Positions 1-10,639 of a stretch of 57,500 nt of DNA are shown piece by piece. Made by a program: the position numbers and the translations under genes. Origin of the DNA: Prorocentrum cordatum (taxonomy: Eukaryota > Sar > Dinophyceae > Prorocentrales > Prorocentraceae); NCBI GenBank assembly GCA_963575745.1, contig CAUYUJ010006324.1, positions 57,501-115,000 on the forward strand. Reading direction: 5' to 3'. Positions within the stretch are counted from its first letter, which is position 1, and each line of letters begins with the position of its first letter. The notes beneath the pieces are model-generated. The model was not told the origin of the DNA. It saw nothing but the letters and a program-made list of their open reading frames with translations, and made no database searches.

Positions 1-132
1 GAAAAGGTTCCGGGGAAACGGTGCTCCGGGGAAGCGGTCCCCGGGGAAGAGGTCTCCGGGGAAACGGTCCTCCGGGGAAACGGTCCCGCGGAAGCGGTTC
101 CGGGGAAACGGTTCCCAGGGAAACGGTCTCGT
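1..132. repeat. 15-bp tandem repeat
   Basis: About nine imperfect copies of a unit with core CCGGGGAAACGGT run from the window edge. The short ORFs across it are Gly/Arg-rich and only reflect the repeat. Confidence 0.85.
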
Positions 133-699
133 ATCCCGTGGGTCAATCATGTCCAAACCGTCATTCTGAGGGCTTGAACATGGCCTCAACAGGGCTGGGA
201 AGTCGTCGAGGACCGCGCGGGATTCATGGGGTCGTCGTTGACGTCCTCGCAGGTGATCCGGCGCATCGACGAGGCGTTGGCGACTTGGGCTTGAACATTC
301 AAACGCATGCAAGACAACTGTTCGCCAGTATTTTTCCAAATTGAATTTCGATTGAGCGTTTCCAAGCGAGCGTCGCGCCCGCGCCATAATCACCATTTCA
401 CGTCGCCACCGACCGCATCCAGAAGCGCTTTGATTCAAGCTGCCAGCGGCCCCATGGGCCGCCCGCCGCTAGCTGCGCGGTCCGCCACCCTGGCCGGGTC
501 GAGGCCGGCCGGCTTGCCCGCCGCCTCCAGATGGGTCTGGCTTCGGGTGCGGGGCCAGGCTATATTGCTGGCTTGTGCTTGGGTGTCACGCGCGCCCTGA
601 CCACCGTGGAGGGCGCGCGTTGGGCCTCTCATCGGTGCCTTCTTAGCGCTATTTCACCCAATGTCCATCATCGAGGACTCTGCGGTAGTAGTAGCGTCT
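133..699. other. No gene seen; one strong hairpin
   Basis: Mostly unique GC-rich sequence without a convincing reading frame. Positions 589-598 and 610-619 form a perfect 10-bp stem (CGCGCGCCCT with its complement) around an 11-nt loop. No function can be assigned. Confidence 0.5.
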
Positions 700-1440
700 G
701 GGCGATTTTGAGTTTCGGACATGAGAGGTTCAACATGGTAACATGTGGTTCCAACATGCATCACATCTTCGAGGGCCATGCTGAGATCATGTGGAGCCGA
801 TGACCGACTTGAATATGGGCCCAGCGTGAGTGCGAAATGCTCGGACTATTCGGGGACAGTGTAGAACTTCTGACTTGAGAGGCCCAGCGTGGGCTCAACA
901 TGGGCGCGAAATCTTCGAGGACTGCGCGGGAGTCGCATTGATCCTCTGACAGGAGGGTTTCAGCGTGGGCACTTGGGCACGCAATCCTTTGGAAGCTTGC
1001 GAAGGCGACTCGACATGGGCATGGCATCCTCGAGGACCATTGGGGATTCATGTTGGGTCTTTGACCTGAGAGGCTCAGCATGGGTAGGGGCTCTCGGGGA
1101 CTATGCGGGAGTCATGCTGGGCGCCCGACCTGAGGGTTTCAGCATGGGCTCAACATGGGCACGAAATCCTCGAGGACTGTGCGGGATTCGCGTGGGGCCC
1201 CTGACTTGAGGGTCTCAACATGGGCTTATCATTAGCGCGATATCCTCGATGATTATTCGGGGGTCATGTTGAGCCCCCGCCGCGAGTTTCTCAACATGGT
1301 CCGGACGTGGGCGCGGGATCCTCGAGGACGTCGCTGGAGTCATGTTGAGCTCTTGCCGCGAGGATCTCAGTTTGGTTTCAACGTGGGCACAGCATCCTCG
1401 AGGACGTTGCCGGAGTCGCAGCCACGGGCCTCCGGTGGAA
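700..1440. repeat. Degenerate satellite, unit about 80-90 bp
   Basis: Repeated phrases such as TCAACATGGGC, AAATCCTCGAGGAC and GACCTGAGGG recur about every 80-90 bp, with substitutions and indels. ORFs in several frames share the same peptide words, as expected of a satellite rather than a gene. Confidence 0.8.
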
Positions 1441-2075
1441 CCCTTTTATGGAGCCGCGAATTTGATGAGGGATGTGCCGCATCGGGGGCGGGCGCGCCGT
1501 GCGAGCATTGCCATTAAAATTTTCGGCGGAGCTCGTCATGGGGCCACGAAGCGTGTGAGGCGTGTGCCGAATTTGGGGCGGGTGCGCCATGTGAGCGCAG
1601 CCGTTGGTGACTTCGGTGGAGCTCTTTTTGGGGCCATGGCGACGTGTGATTGGCGTGGTTCGGTGGAGCTCCCTGTGGAAACACAAAACGTGGAAGGTGT
1701 GCCGAATCGGGGGCGGGGGCGCCATGTGATCGCAGCCGCTAAGGGCCTTCAATGGTTCTCCCCATGGAGCCACGAAGCAGCGTGTGAGGCGTGCCGAATC
1801 GGGAGCGGGTGTGCCATGTGAGCGCAGCCGCTGGGGCCTTCATTGGAGCACCCTGCGGAGACGGAGCGGAGCGTGTGTGGCGCGTGCCGAGTGGAGAGCG
1901 GGTGCGCCATGTGAGCGCAGCCCCCGGGGGCTTTCGGTGGAGCCCCTTATGGGGCCACGAAGCGTGAGAGCCGTGTGCCAGATCGGGGGCGAGTGTGCCG
2001 TGCGAGCGCAGCTACTGGGGTTTTCCGTGGAGCTCCTTCGGGGGCCACGAAACGTGTGAGAGGTGTAGCGAGATG
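1430..2075. repeat. Degenerate satellite, unit about 90-100 bp
   Basis: About six or seven copies of a second unit that contains CCATGTGAGCGCAGCC and GGGGCCACGAAGCGTGTGA. It directly follows the previous array but shares no obvious unit with it. Confidence 0.8.
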
Positions 2076-2089
2076 CGAGTGATAATGGT

Positions 2090-2425
2090 GATGACAATTA
2101 GGATTCTGACGATGATGGCGACGATGGCGATGATGATCTGATGATGGTGACGATAAGGAGGGGGATGATCAGGATGTTGTTGATGATGATGATGATGATT
2201 ATGATGATGATGATGATGATGATGATGCTGATGCTGATGCTGGTGATGATGCTTGCGATGCCGATGACCATGACGATGTTGTTGATGAGGGTGCTGATGA
2301 CGATGGTGATGGTGGTAAAACTCATGGTGGTGATGGTGACGATGATGATGTTCAACATGATGATGGCCGTGATGATTATGATGAGGAGGAGGAGAGGGAG
2401 GAGGATGAGGATGATGAGGATGGTC

Positions 2426-2461
<36 letters not shown>

Positions 2462-2600
2462 CTGAGGACGAGAAGGAACATGAGGTGTAGGAGGACGATG
2501 ACATTAATGCTGATGCTGATGCTGATGATGATGCTGATGATGACGAGGATGCTAATGATGCCGAAGTTGGCGATGGCGTTGCTGGGATGATGACGACGAT
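2090..2600. repeat. GAT/ATG trinucleotide microsatellite
   Basis: Imperfect (GAT)n with interruptions. Long ORFs on both strands (Met/Asp-rich forward, Ile/Ser-rich reverse) are artefacts of the triplet repeat. Confidence 0.9.
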
Positions 2601-2921
2601 GATGGAAATGAGGGCATGTGGAGGGCAGTTGCAGGGATGGGATGAGCCAGGATGGAGCGGGAGCAGAAGGTGCGCACACAGGATGGTTGGGTACACAACG
2701 ATGGGGGCATCAACGACTACAGCGTCTTTCGGCCTTCTCGGGGGCTCTCTTTGACCGCCGCGTTCGGTCCTCTTGGGCCGTCTTGAGGCCGTCTTGGGCC
2801 GTCTGGGAGCGCTCTTGGGCCGTCTCCAGGCCTTGAGAGCTTCTTGGGGCGCGCCTGGGGCTGTCGTGGGGGTCTGGAAGCGCGCCCGGGAGCTCCGGCA
2901 CCTGAACCGACTTTGCTGGTG
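2601..2921. repeat. CTTGGGCCGTCT-type degenerate repeat
   Basis: Positions 2750-2850 carry repeats of TCTTGGGCCGTCTTGAGG type. Related sequence recurs at 28010-28150, 32070-32200 (opposite strand), 44830-45420 and 55150-55340. No gene is visible. Confidence 0.6.
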
Positions 2922-3129
2922 TCTAGGCCTCCTAGATGAGGTCCAAGTAGATGGGGTCGGAGGGTATCGCCGCATCGGCGATGTATCGCCGATGCATCAT
3001 TGCCGATGCTGCTCGACGTGGAGCCCGATTTTCTCCGCGCAGGCGGCGCCGATACATCGCCGATGTATCGCCGACGCGGCGCGATCCTCCGACTACATCT
3101 ATTCGGACCCCATCTAGGAGGCCTCTAGT
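2922..3129. mobile_element. Foldback (MITE-like) element upstream of the PPR exon
   Basis: The left end (CTAGGCCTCCTAGATG, 2922 onward) is repeated in inverted orientation at the right end (CATCTAGGAGGCCTCTAG, to 3129). The inverted arms extend inward about 85-95 bp through GGGGTC-GGAGG and the GATGTATCGCCGATG phrases, so nearly the whole 208 bp folds into one hairpin. There is no coding capacity. By structure it resembles a non-autonomous terminal-inverted-repeat element. No target duplication was established. Confidence 0.7.
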
Positions 3130-3299
3130 GTGATTGCCTAGGTTTTTTTCCTCGCTGGGGACTTCGGGCCCGCCTCGCTCGCGCGAGCTAGGAATACACA
3201 AAAATACTCTGGACATTTTGCTGGAGATTCTAGCACGCCTTTGGTCCGCTGGGCCGGCGAATTCGAGCGCATGGGATCGCACCGTCGCCTGCGACCCAG

Positions 3300-3998
3300 A
3301 ATCGCTTGCTGGAAGCGTGGAGAAACCAGCTTCCCGAGGTCGTCTTGAAGTATTTCATCGAGATGAAGGGCGCAGGAATCAGCCTGAGCAGATGGGCATA
3401 TCGCTACATCGTGGTTGCCCACGAGCGGTCCGATCCAGCATTCGCACTAAAGATTTACAGTGAGATGGAGGTGTTGGGAATTCAGCTTGATCGGGCGGCT
3501 TACAATGCAGTGCTAGGTGCTCGGTTTCAGCTTGGTATGCTCGACGAAGCCGAAGAGTTGTTCCAGCAGATGGTATACAGCTCGCTGGTCCCCAACGAAA
3601 AGACGTATGGAATCATGATCAAGGCCCGCGCTGCCAGTAACCATCATGAGGAGGCCATTGCTCTCTTCGAGAAGATGCAGGAGCAGGGGTTTGAGCCCGA
3701 TCGGTACGCCTACCATCACGCAATCCGTTCGGGCATCATCTTGCAGCGCGTCGAATACGCCGTCGACTTGTACAACGGCATGGTCCAGAAGAAGGTGCCA
3801 CCCCTCACGAACACCGTTTCCCTTTTGAGCGGAGCGTGCCACAGTGCCGGCTGGCACGCTCTTGCGGCCGAGCTGGCGACGCACCTGGCGCACGCCAAGG
3901 CGGCGGAGACCGCACACGGCGCCCGAGCGCTCGCACGAGATCCTGCGAAGAGCGCCGGGTACATCCCGCGCGCGCCCCAGAGGCGGTGCGTCGCCTGA
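3300..3998 (+). CDS. Pentatricopeptide repeat (PPR) protein, 3' exon(s)
   Basis: About 232 residues end at TGA 3996-3998. Five consecutive motifs of about 35 residues are visible, near residues 23-56 (start KGAGISLS), 57-91 (LGIQLDRAAYNAVLGA), 92-126 (LVPNEKTYGIMIKA), 127-161 (GFEPDRYAYHHAIRSG) and 162-196. Each has the PPR pattern of a paired helix followed by A-x-x-L/I-F-x-x-M. This is a P-class arrangement, typical of sequence-specific RNA-binding proteins that act on plastid or mitochondrial transcripts. The start is not an initiator: the frame is open only from 3234, and a CAG acceptor at 3297-3299 gives a plausible exon start, so upstream exons and any transit peptide lie outside the recognised sequence. 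The last 35 residues are Ala/Arg-rich and do not fit the motif. The frame is intact. Family confident; RNA target unknown. Confidence 0.88.
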   Translation, partial: NRLLEAWRNQLPEVVLKYFIEMKGAGISLSRWAYRYIVVAHERSDPAFALKIYSEMEVLGIQLDRAAYNAVLGARFQLGMLDEAEELFQQMVYSSLVPNEKTYGIMIKARAASNHHEEAIALFEKMQEQGFEPDRYAYHHAIRSGIILQRVEYAVDLYNGMVQKKVPPLTNTVSLLSGACHSAGWHALAAELATHLAHAKAAETAHGARALARDPAKSAGYIPRAPQRRCVA

Positions 3999-4057
3999 GC
4001 TGACTGTCAGAGGGGGGAAGAAGGCACCGATGCCAGCACCCTTCCCGCATTTTCCCC

Positions 4058-4146
4058 TTTTTTGGGGGGCCTCCTGGGAAGCCCTCTTCGCCATGGCTGG
4101 GGTCGGCTCGAGATTCTGGTCAGAACGCACCCCGGGAGAGGTCCGC
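4058..4146 (+). repeat. Dispersed repeat family R, copy 1
   Basis: Contains TTTTTTGGGGGGCC, GCCATGGCTGGGGTCG and ATTCTGGTCAGAACGCACCC. Related copies lie at 40785-40875, 41685-41780 and, inverted, 42310-42395. Non-coding as far as can be seen. Confidence 0.7.
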
Positions 4147-4389
4147 GGCAAAGCGGTGTCGGTGCCTTTTGGTGCCCCCCGATTGCATGTGACATGTCGT
4201 TTGCAGTCATGGGGCTGCGAACTGCCGGCGCGGCAGCGTCCACTTCCCCCCGGCGCGCAAGGCCGCAAGGTAGGCGCATGCGCACTTTTGATCTTTTGTT
4301 TGGGAGTTCCGTTCCCATTGGAGTGATGGTCGTCTTCGTGCAGCTCCTCTATCTCTCCCTCCCGCCTCCCTTCTGCCTCCTGCCTCGCC

Positions 4390-5400
4390 TCCCTGGGTGA
4401 TGAGAATTGTGCAACCGCTGGCACTGTTGTGAGCTCCTGGGGTTTCCAGCGGGGCGCGGTGCTGCTCAGAGCAGGCATATCACCCCCCTCCCCGGGCGCT
4501 TCGAACTGCGCATCTGTCGGCTCTTTCGTGAGCTCCCGGGGGGCCATCGCAGCGCGGTGCCAACCAGATGAGAGCTACCCATTTTTTCCAATTGCGGATA
4601 AGCGTGAGGGTGCGCCTGGACTGCTTTTTGCCGGTGTTGCGTGGCTCGAGCGCCAATGTACTGAAGCCCGCCGCATGCACTGATTCTACTGCAACGCCTT
4701 GTGTAGGGGTCGCAGTGCGGGTCATCAGCAGTCTGCGAGGTTCGAGACAATTTGCGAAGAACCCCGCCGCGGGCGCCGATCTTCCTTTTCAGCAAGACCA
4801 GTCCGCCCGCCGTAGGCGGCGATTCTCTCAATTCACTGTGGGTAGGTCGCGGGCGTGGGTCGGGGGCGTGGGTCGCGGGTGGGTCGCGGGAGGGTTGCGG
4901 TTGGGTCGCGGATGTGTCGGAGGTGGGTTGCTGCGCAGCTGGTTCAGGCGACGACAACAACACAGCACAACAAGAATCGACACCGCGGAGCCCCACTCCA
5001 GCCACGCACCAGGGGACAGAGTAAGACCGCTCGGCCCCTGGGCGCAGCGAGCTGCGCAACTGTCGTCGCTTCCATGGGCCCCAGGGGATTCTAGCTGAGT
5101 GCGATGCTAGTCAGATCAGAATTGCAGACCCTCTCCTTGGGCGCTGGGGGCTGCGCATCTATCGGTACTTTCGGGAGCTCCTCGGGGGTCCAGTGGAGTT
5201 CGGCGTTAGCCATATCAGAATCATCGTAACACCCATCGCGGGTTGCTGACACATTTATCGGCGCTATCGTGATCCCTTGAGGGGGTCCAGCGGAGTGCGG
5301 TCTTATTACCCCTTCCTCCATGCACGCTGACACCTGCGCAATTGTGAGCACTTTCGTGAGCTGTTGTTAGGGGTCCAGCGGGATGCGGTGTCACCGCCGA
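4390..5400. repeat. Interrupted satellite, unit about 95-100 bp
   Basis: Copies at about 4390-4585 and 5035-5400 share GCTGCGCATCTGTCGG, TTTCGTGAGCTCC, GGGTCCAGCGG and CCAGATCAGAAT. The stretch between (4590-5030) is unique, with no convincing ORF except a GGGTCGCGGG run near 4850-4910. Confidence 0.7.
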
Positions 5401-5429
5401 CCTCTTGCATCTTCTCCCCTCTCTCTCTT

Positions 5430-5810
5430 TCACGCGTCACTCCTACACTCCTAGAAGATGTCATTGTCGTGCGTCAGTACATCCTACCTCGGACCCCCTG
5501 TCTCCCATATACTTGAGTATGTGTGTGTGTGTTTGGAGGCAAACTAGCCTCAAAAGCTACATTCAAAAACTTTAACAATATTCTGATTCAACTCTGATTC
5601 AACTCTGGCCCAGAACTCTGTTTCATCCCTGATGGTTGTTGAAATTCGGATTTAATTTGGTCTGAACTCCAGAGCTAAATCAGAGTTTCAGCCAAACCAG
5701 AGAGATGAGTCAGAGTTTCAGGCCAGAGCCAAATCAGAGTTTGAGCCAAACCAGAGAAGAGTTTCAGGCCAGAGCCAAAGCAGAGCTGAATCAGAGTACC
5801 ATCGGAGTTC
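5430..5810. repeat. CAGAGTTTCAGGCCAGA repeat
   Basis: Tandem units of CAGAGTTTCAGGCCAGAGCC type run from about 5580 to 5810. Related sequence returns at 6800-6930 and 8540-8710, bracketing two 12-bp arrays. 5430-5580 is unique, with a short TG run. Confidence 0.75.
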
Positions 5811-5859
5811 TGGCAGTCCCGGGCGGAGGGCGTGGGGCGCGCTGCGCAAGTGCGCTAGT

Positions 5860-6790
5860 CCTCTCTCCTTGCCCATCCTCCCTCCTCCCCTCGCTCTCTT
5901 TCCTACCTCGTCTATCCCCTCCCTCCTTCCTCCACTCCCCTCTTCCTCCCTTTCCCTCCTCCCCCGTTCGCGTCCCTCTTCCCCCCTCCCCCCTCACCTC
6001 CTCCTCAGTTTGTCTCCTCCCTCCTCCCCTTATCCCCGCCCTTATCCTCCACCTTCCCTCCTCCTCCTCCTCTTCCTCCCCCCTTGGCCTCGCTATTCCC
6101 GTTTCCTCCTTCCCCGTTCGCGGTCGCCCGCCACGTGCTGTCCCTCCTCTGCCCTCGGCCCCCATTCCTCGCTTCGTCTTTTTGTTCCTCCTCCTCGTCC
6201 TCCTCATCCTCCCCCTCCCCTTCCTCCGCATCGAGCGTCAGTTTTCGCTCCTCGGCCTCAGTGTACCGTCCTCGTTCTCGCCCTCGTTTCCCCCCTCGCT
6301 CCAGACCCCGCGCCCGGCCTCGTTTCCGCCCTCGCCCCCGCGCCCGCCCTCGCCCCCGCCCGAGACCATTTTCGCTTCAGCCCTCTTTCTCGCCTTCGAT
6401 CCCGTCCTCGTTCTCACCCTCGTTCCCGCCCTCGTTTCCGCCCTCGTCCCCGCCCTCGTTCCAACCGTCGCTCCCGCTCTCGTTTTCGCCTTCGCTCCCG
6501 CCGTCGCTCCCGCCCTGGTTCCCGCCGTCGCTCCCGCCCTCGTTCTCGCCCTCGTCCCCGCCCTCGTTCCCGCCTTCGTTGTCGCCCTCGTTCTCGCCCT
6601 TGCTCCTGCCCTCGTTCCCGCCCTCGTTCCCGCCCTCGTTCTCGCCCTCGTTTTCGCCCTCGTTTCCGCCTTCGTTCGCGCCTTCGTTCCCGCCCTCGTT
6701 TTTGCCGTCGTTCCTGCCCTCGTTCCCGCCCTCATTCTCGCCCTCGTTCCGGGGCCGCAAGGAGGCCGCCCGGGGAACCCAAGGGCCGCC
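5860..6790. repeat. Pyrimidine tract and 12-bp CCCTCGTTCCCG array
   Basis: 5860-6240 is a CCT-rich polypyrimidine tract. 6250-6760 is a tandem 12-bp minisatellite of CCCTCGTTCCCG with single-base variants. The 12-bp period leaves all frames open, which produces long false ORFs (Pro/Ser/Arg forward, Asn-Glu-Gly reverse). Confidence 0.92.
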
Positions 6791-6954
6791 CGGGAAATCA
6801 TACTTGAAGCAGAGTTTCGGCCAGACCTCAACCATACCTCAAACGGACCTTAAACAGACACAGACCTTAATCAGAGTTTGGCCCAAAACAGACTTCAAAC
6901 ATAACCTAAAATTGCATTTGAGAAACCCAATCAGTGGATCATTTGGGGATTTAT

Positions 6955-7400
6955 ATTATGGCTATTGAGATCGATTGTGAGATCGATAATGAGATCGATC
7001 GTGAAGTCGAATGTGAGGACGATTGTCAGGTCGATCGTCAGACCGAGAGTGAAATCGGTTCAATGGGATCGATAGTGAGATCGATCGCGAGATCGCTCAT
7101 GCGATATCAAATGAGATCGATTGTGAGATCGACTGTGATATCGATTGTGAGATCGATGGTGAGATCGATAGAAAAGTGGGTCATGAAATCGATGGTGAGA
7201 CCGCTAGATCAGAAGATCGACCAGGAACCTGGGAACCCGGGAACTTCGCCGCCCTCCGAAATCGGCCAGGAACCGGGAACCCGGGAACCCAGAACCGGGA
7301 ACTTGGGAACCCAGCGTGCGACCAAAATCGGCGGGACACTTCCGCCAAATCGTTCAATTTCCGCAAGGACCCCTTCCTTCAGTGCAAGCACTGATTGGGG
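6955..7400 (+). repeat. GATCGA 12-bp array followed by GGGAACC unit
   Basis: 6955-7210 repeats GATCGATNGTGA. 7225-7320 repeats GGGAACCCGG. 7310-7400 is a unique block (AGCGTGCGACCAAAATCGGC to AAGCACTGATTGGGGAA). The same three-part order recurs at 55490-56370 in the same orientation. Confidence 0.85.
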
Positions 7401-7539
7401 AACAAACCCCAAACAGACTTCAAACAGACCTCCCAGGGTTCCCCAGACGTTAACCCCCGGAGGTTCCCCGGAGGCGCCCGGGAAATTCCTGAGGCGCCCG
7501 GAGGAATCCTGGAGGCGCCCAGGGGCGGCCCCCCGCCCT

Positions 7540-8108
7540 TATTCCCGATCTCGCTCCCCCCTCGTTCCCGCCCTCGCTCCTGCCCTCGTTTTCGCCTTCG
7601 TTGTCGCCCTCGTTCTCGCCCTCGTTCTCGCCCTCGTCCTCGCCTTCGTTCCCGCCTTCGTTCCCGCCCTCGTTCTCGCCCTCGTTCCCGACCTCGTTTT
7701 CGCCTTCGTTTTCTCCCTCGTTTTCGCTTTCGCTCCAGCCGTCGCTCCCGCCGTCGTTCCTGCCGTCGCTCCCGCCCTTGTTCTCGCCTTTGTTCCCGCC
7801 TTCGCTCCCGCCCTCGTTCCCGCCCTCGTTCCCGCCCTCGTTCTCGCCCTCATTCTCGTCCTCGCTCCCGCCCTCGTTCCCGTTTTCGTTCTCGCCCTCG
7901 TTCTCGCCCTTGTTCTCGCCCTCGTTCCCATCTTCGTTCCCGCCTTCGTTCCCGCCCTCGTTCTCGCCCTCCCGCCCCCGTTCCCGCCCTCATTCTCGCC
8001 TTCGTTCTCGCCCTCGTTCTCGCCCGTCGCCCCGCCCCCGTCCCCACCCCAGTTCCTGCCCTCGCCTCCGCCTTCGTTTTCGCGATCGTTCCTACCGTTG
8101 CCCCTAGT
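7540..8108. repeat. Second 12-bp CCCTCGTTCCCG array
   Basis: Same minisatellite as 6250-6760, about 47 units, with long-range variants such as the TTCGCTCCAGCC block near 7730 that also appears in the first array as TTCGCTCCCGCC. No gene. Confidence 0.92.
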
Positions 8109-9179
8109 TCCCGTTTTCGTTATGGGCGCCTCCCGCGCCCAAGAGCCTTACGAAAAGTGTAGCGTTTCTCCTCCGCGCGCCCTGCCCCTGGGGCGGTCGC
8201 CGCGATGCGCGTCCTGTCACGGCGCGGCGGCCCTGAGGAGCGAGCTTCGGGTGAGCCTTTTTTCGCCCCAGCTGCCGTTGAGCAGTTTTGGGCAGGGCCG
8301 CGCAGGCGGGGGGCGCTGCCCTGCGCCCCCCCGGGCGGGCCCTAGCCTCAGCCTTGCCGCAGGGCGGCGTGCGCAGGCGGGCCCAGCTCGCAGTATTTGG
8401 CAGCTGGCGGCTGGGCTCCCAGCCATGACCCGCCGCTTGGCTTACGCATTCCGTCCGCTGTTCTTGAAGACGCGCGCGCACGCGGCCGACCCGGCAGCGT
8501 TCTGGGCCGACGCCGCGACATTGGTTTCGGCGTGCCCGAACCAAACCAGAATCATAATTACTTCAGAGTTCCCAGGCCAGAGTTCAATCAAAGTTTCAGT
8601 CGGACCTAGATCGGAGTTGATGCAGAGGGCCAGACTTGATTCAGAGTTCCAGCGCATGCATGAATCGGACAGTCATATGAGTTTTGGGCCTGTGCAGAGA
8701 CACAGAGTTTGCCCCCCAAAGACATGCTCAACCATGGACCTGCGCGCTCCTCTCCATCCTCCACCTCTTCCACTAGCCTCGTACATTCTACATCCCACAT
8801 TCCCCCTTCCACCTCCATCTTCTTATAGTGTGCCTCCCGCATCCTCCTCTCCTCCCTCCTGCGCCCCACCCTCTACGCCCTATTGCCCATCCACCTCGCT
8901 CCTGCCGTGCCTGCCGGGAGGGCTGGAGGGGGGCCGGGCGCCTCGACTCGGGCGATTGCCGACCCCCCCCCCCGCCTGCCGGCGAGGCGCGGCAGGCGGG
9001 CAGGCCGAGGGCGGGGCCGACTCCACCCCGGGCGCCGCCAGCTCCAGCGGCCACTGCCCAGGGCCGGGGGGGCGACGCGAGATCCCACCGCGATCGGTCC
9101 ACCGCCGTCGCGTTCAGGGCCGTGCCCGGCGGAAATTTGCTTGCAGATGCGCCAATAGTCGGCAATCAGGGGCAGAGGG
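8109..9179. other. GC-rich stretch with repeat copy; no clear gene
   Basis: 8540-8710 is a copy of the CAGAGTT/CCAGA repeat. 8730-8890 is pyrimidine-rich. A short stretch at about 8385-8545 (peptide words SIWQLAAGLPAM, LAYAFRPLFLKTRA) has protein-like composition but no splice signals I can defend. 8900-9120 is very GC-rich and open in several frames. Confidence 0.4.
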
Positions 9180-9959
9180 GGTCAGGGCTTGGCAGAAGAA
9201 CCACAGAGAGAGCTGGTCCCTCTGGACTTGTGGTTGCACCTGCGAGCGCGCAGGCTGGGCCCGCCAGGCGATCGCGGCGCGCGCCCGCGAGGAGGGCCTC
9301 AGCGCAGGCGCGGCGCTGGGGGGCCTCAGGGAATACCGCGAGAACATCAGCCACTCCAAGCTGAAGGTCGAGGAGGAAGCCGCAGGGGCGACATCCTCAA
9401 AGCCAGTCGGGCGGCGCTGGCAGGGTGATCGTTCGCGACGGGACTCGCCGAGCTTCTGCCCTACCGCTCATTCAAGAAGGCGGCGGCGACATGAGTCATC
9501 GTCAGTCTCATCAGCGTCGTCAACGACTTCGCCCTGCAATGCTTTGGGCGCCGGGAGGTCGTTGCCCGCGAACTGCTGGGCAGCCCGCGCAACCTCCTGC
9601 GGCGCATGGGCCCCAGTCCACATGGACATGCTCTGCTCTCTCGCGGGCGACGCCGCCGTGGCCGCTGCCCTCGAGGAGCGCTGGCCAGGCGACTGGCGGC
9701 AGGGGCGCCGACGGCGGAAGCCTCGGCTGCGAGGTTCATCATCGACGCCCCCGCCACCACTGCCGAGAGACTGCTTCGGTGGGCCCAGCGACCATGGGTT
9801 CAGCGCAGGGGCCCGCTGGCTGCCGCGGCGACTGCCGTGGACAGACTGGGCCGGCAGTTGCAGGGCAGCAGACGCATCGACGTCCGGCGGCAGCTCGATC
9901 TGATGAGGGCATCCCCAGCGCTGGCCCAGGAGCTGGCGATCGAGTCGGCCATGCGGTAG
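9180..9959 (+). pseudogene. Decayed coding sequence, unrecognised
   Basis: Protein-like sequence continues across frames. It is first visible at about 9230-9390 (words QAIAARAREEGL and LREYRENISHSKLKVEEE). From about 9390 it moves to another frame and runs to TAG 9957-9959, with words AELLPYRSFKKAAA, SLISVVNDFALQCF, VVARELLGSPRNLLRRMG and FIIDAPATTAERLLRWAQR. That frame has in-frame TGA codons at 9426-9428 and 9492-9494. A short stretch near 9630-9710 reads better in the first frame (DAAVAAALEERWPGDW). At least two stops and two shifts mark it as a relic or a highly split gene. I do not recognise the family and assign no function. Confidence 0.5.
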
Positions 9960-10044
9960 TCAGGCAGGACGGTGACGTTGGCCCGATGCCCCACGCGCGA
10001 AGGGCTCGCGAGCTGGGTGGGGCACGCAGGGGGGTCGACAAGCT

Positions 10045-10165
10045 ATCCCAGAGGGTCTTCCGATCCTCGAAGGGGATCGGGCTGAAAATTGCTATTAAAA
10101 ATGATCGGGGTGTAAAAAGTGATCGGGTATGTTGGCCAGACATAAAAAAGTGATCGGGTGTGGGT
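10045..10165 (-). repeat. GATCGGG-rich repeat with IPF-DRKTLWD block
   Basis: Four GATCGGG phrases separated by A-rich spacers (AAAAAAGT) precede a block whose reverse strand reads GATCGGAAGACCCTCTGGGA. The same block occurs on the forward strand at 26728-26752, also next to GATCGGG and GCCAACA spacers. The two copies are in opposite orientation. Confidence 0.65.
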
Positions 10166-10616
10166 ACATGTACATATCTCGTTAACATAGTAAGTCGTCA
10201 TGAAATAAGTAGTGTTCATATGTAGTATTACATTGTATTGTTATTATATTCATCAATATTACTACTACCATTATGCCAGCACCATTGACCCACGACGTTG
10301 TGTTTCGGGTTCCGAGCGGTTGGGCACCGCGCACGAAGGTGTTGCCGGTTCCTCCGTTGCGCCTTCGGTCCTCGATCACATGCGGGATGCACCAGTTTCG
10401 GCTTCCTCGCGCGGTTGCCCCCCCGATCCCGCGCTAAAGATTCGTTCTAGGTCGTTCGAAGTTCATGCCCTGTCACCGCGCCGCCTTCGCCCGCCGCACC
10501 CGCTGCGCCCTCGTCGCTCACGTGCGCGACTCATCGTCGTAGTCAACAGTGCCCCCCCCTGTTCGCACTGCTCGCATCCCCCGTGCACGGCCCCCGCACC
10601 CAGCTCGCCCCTCCTC
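10166..10616. other. No gene seen
   Basis: 10166-10290 is AT-rich with TACATGTACATATC and short TA/AT phrases. The rest is GC-rich. This lies immediately upstream of the SL-like sequence and start codon of locus A. No promoter motif is recognised. Confidence 0.4.
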
Positions 10617-10638
10617 TCCATAGCTGTTTTGGCTCGAC
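10617..10638 (+). other. Degenerate spliced-leader relic at the start of locus A
   Basis: Aligned without gaps to the 22-nt dinoflagellate SL (core CCGTAGCCATTTTGGCTCAA), 17 of 22 positions match, including an unbroken TTTTGGCTC. It ends one base before ATG 10640, the first ATG of the following ORF. The position fits an SL relic left by reinsertion of a trans-spliced mRNA; the match alone is suggestive, not decisive. Confidence 0.55.
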
Positions 10639-10639
10639 C

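Noticed and set aside
2098-2679. Ile-rich reverse-strand ORF that looks like a membrane protein
   Set aside because: It is a reading of the GAT microsatellite.
3513-4547. 344-codon reverse-strand ORF
   Set aside because: It is antisense to the PPR exon and has no protein-like pattern of its own.
5705-6853. 382-codon ORF with Leu/Val/Pro repeats, and its Asn-Glu-Gly reverse reading
   Set aside because: Both are translations of CCCTCGTTCCCG units; every frame on both strands is open for the same reason.
6934-9903. 989-codon forward ORF
   Set aside because: It runs through the GATCGA array, the 12-bp minisatellite and GC-rich sequence. The 12-bp and 6-bp periods keep frames open, and no domain or consistent composition is seen.
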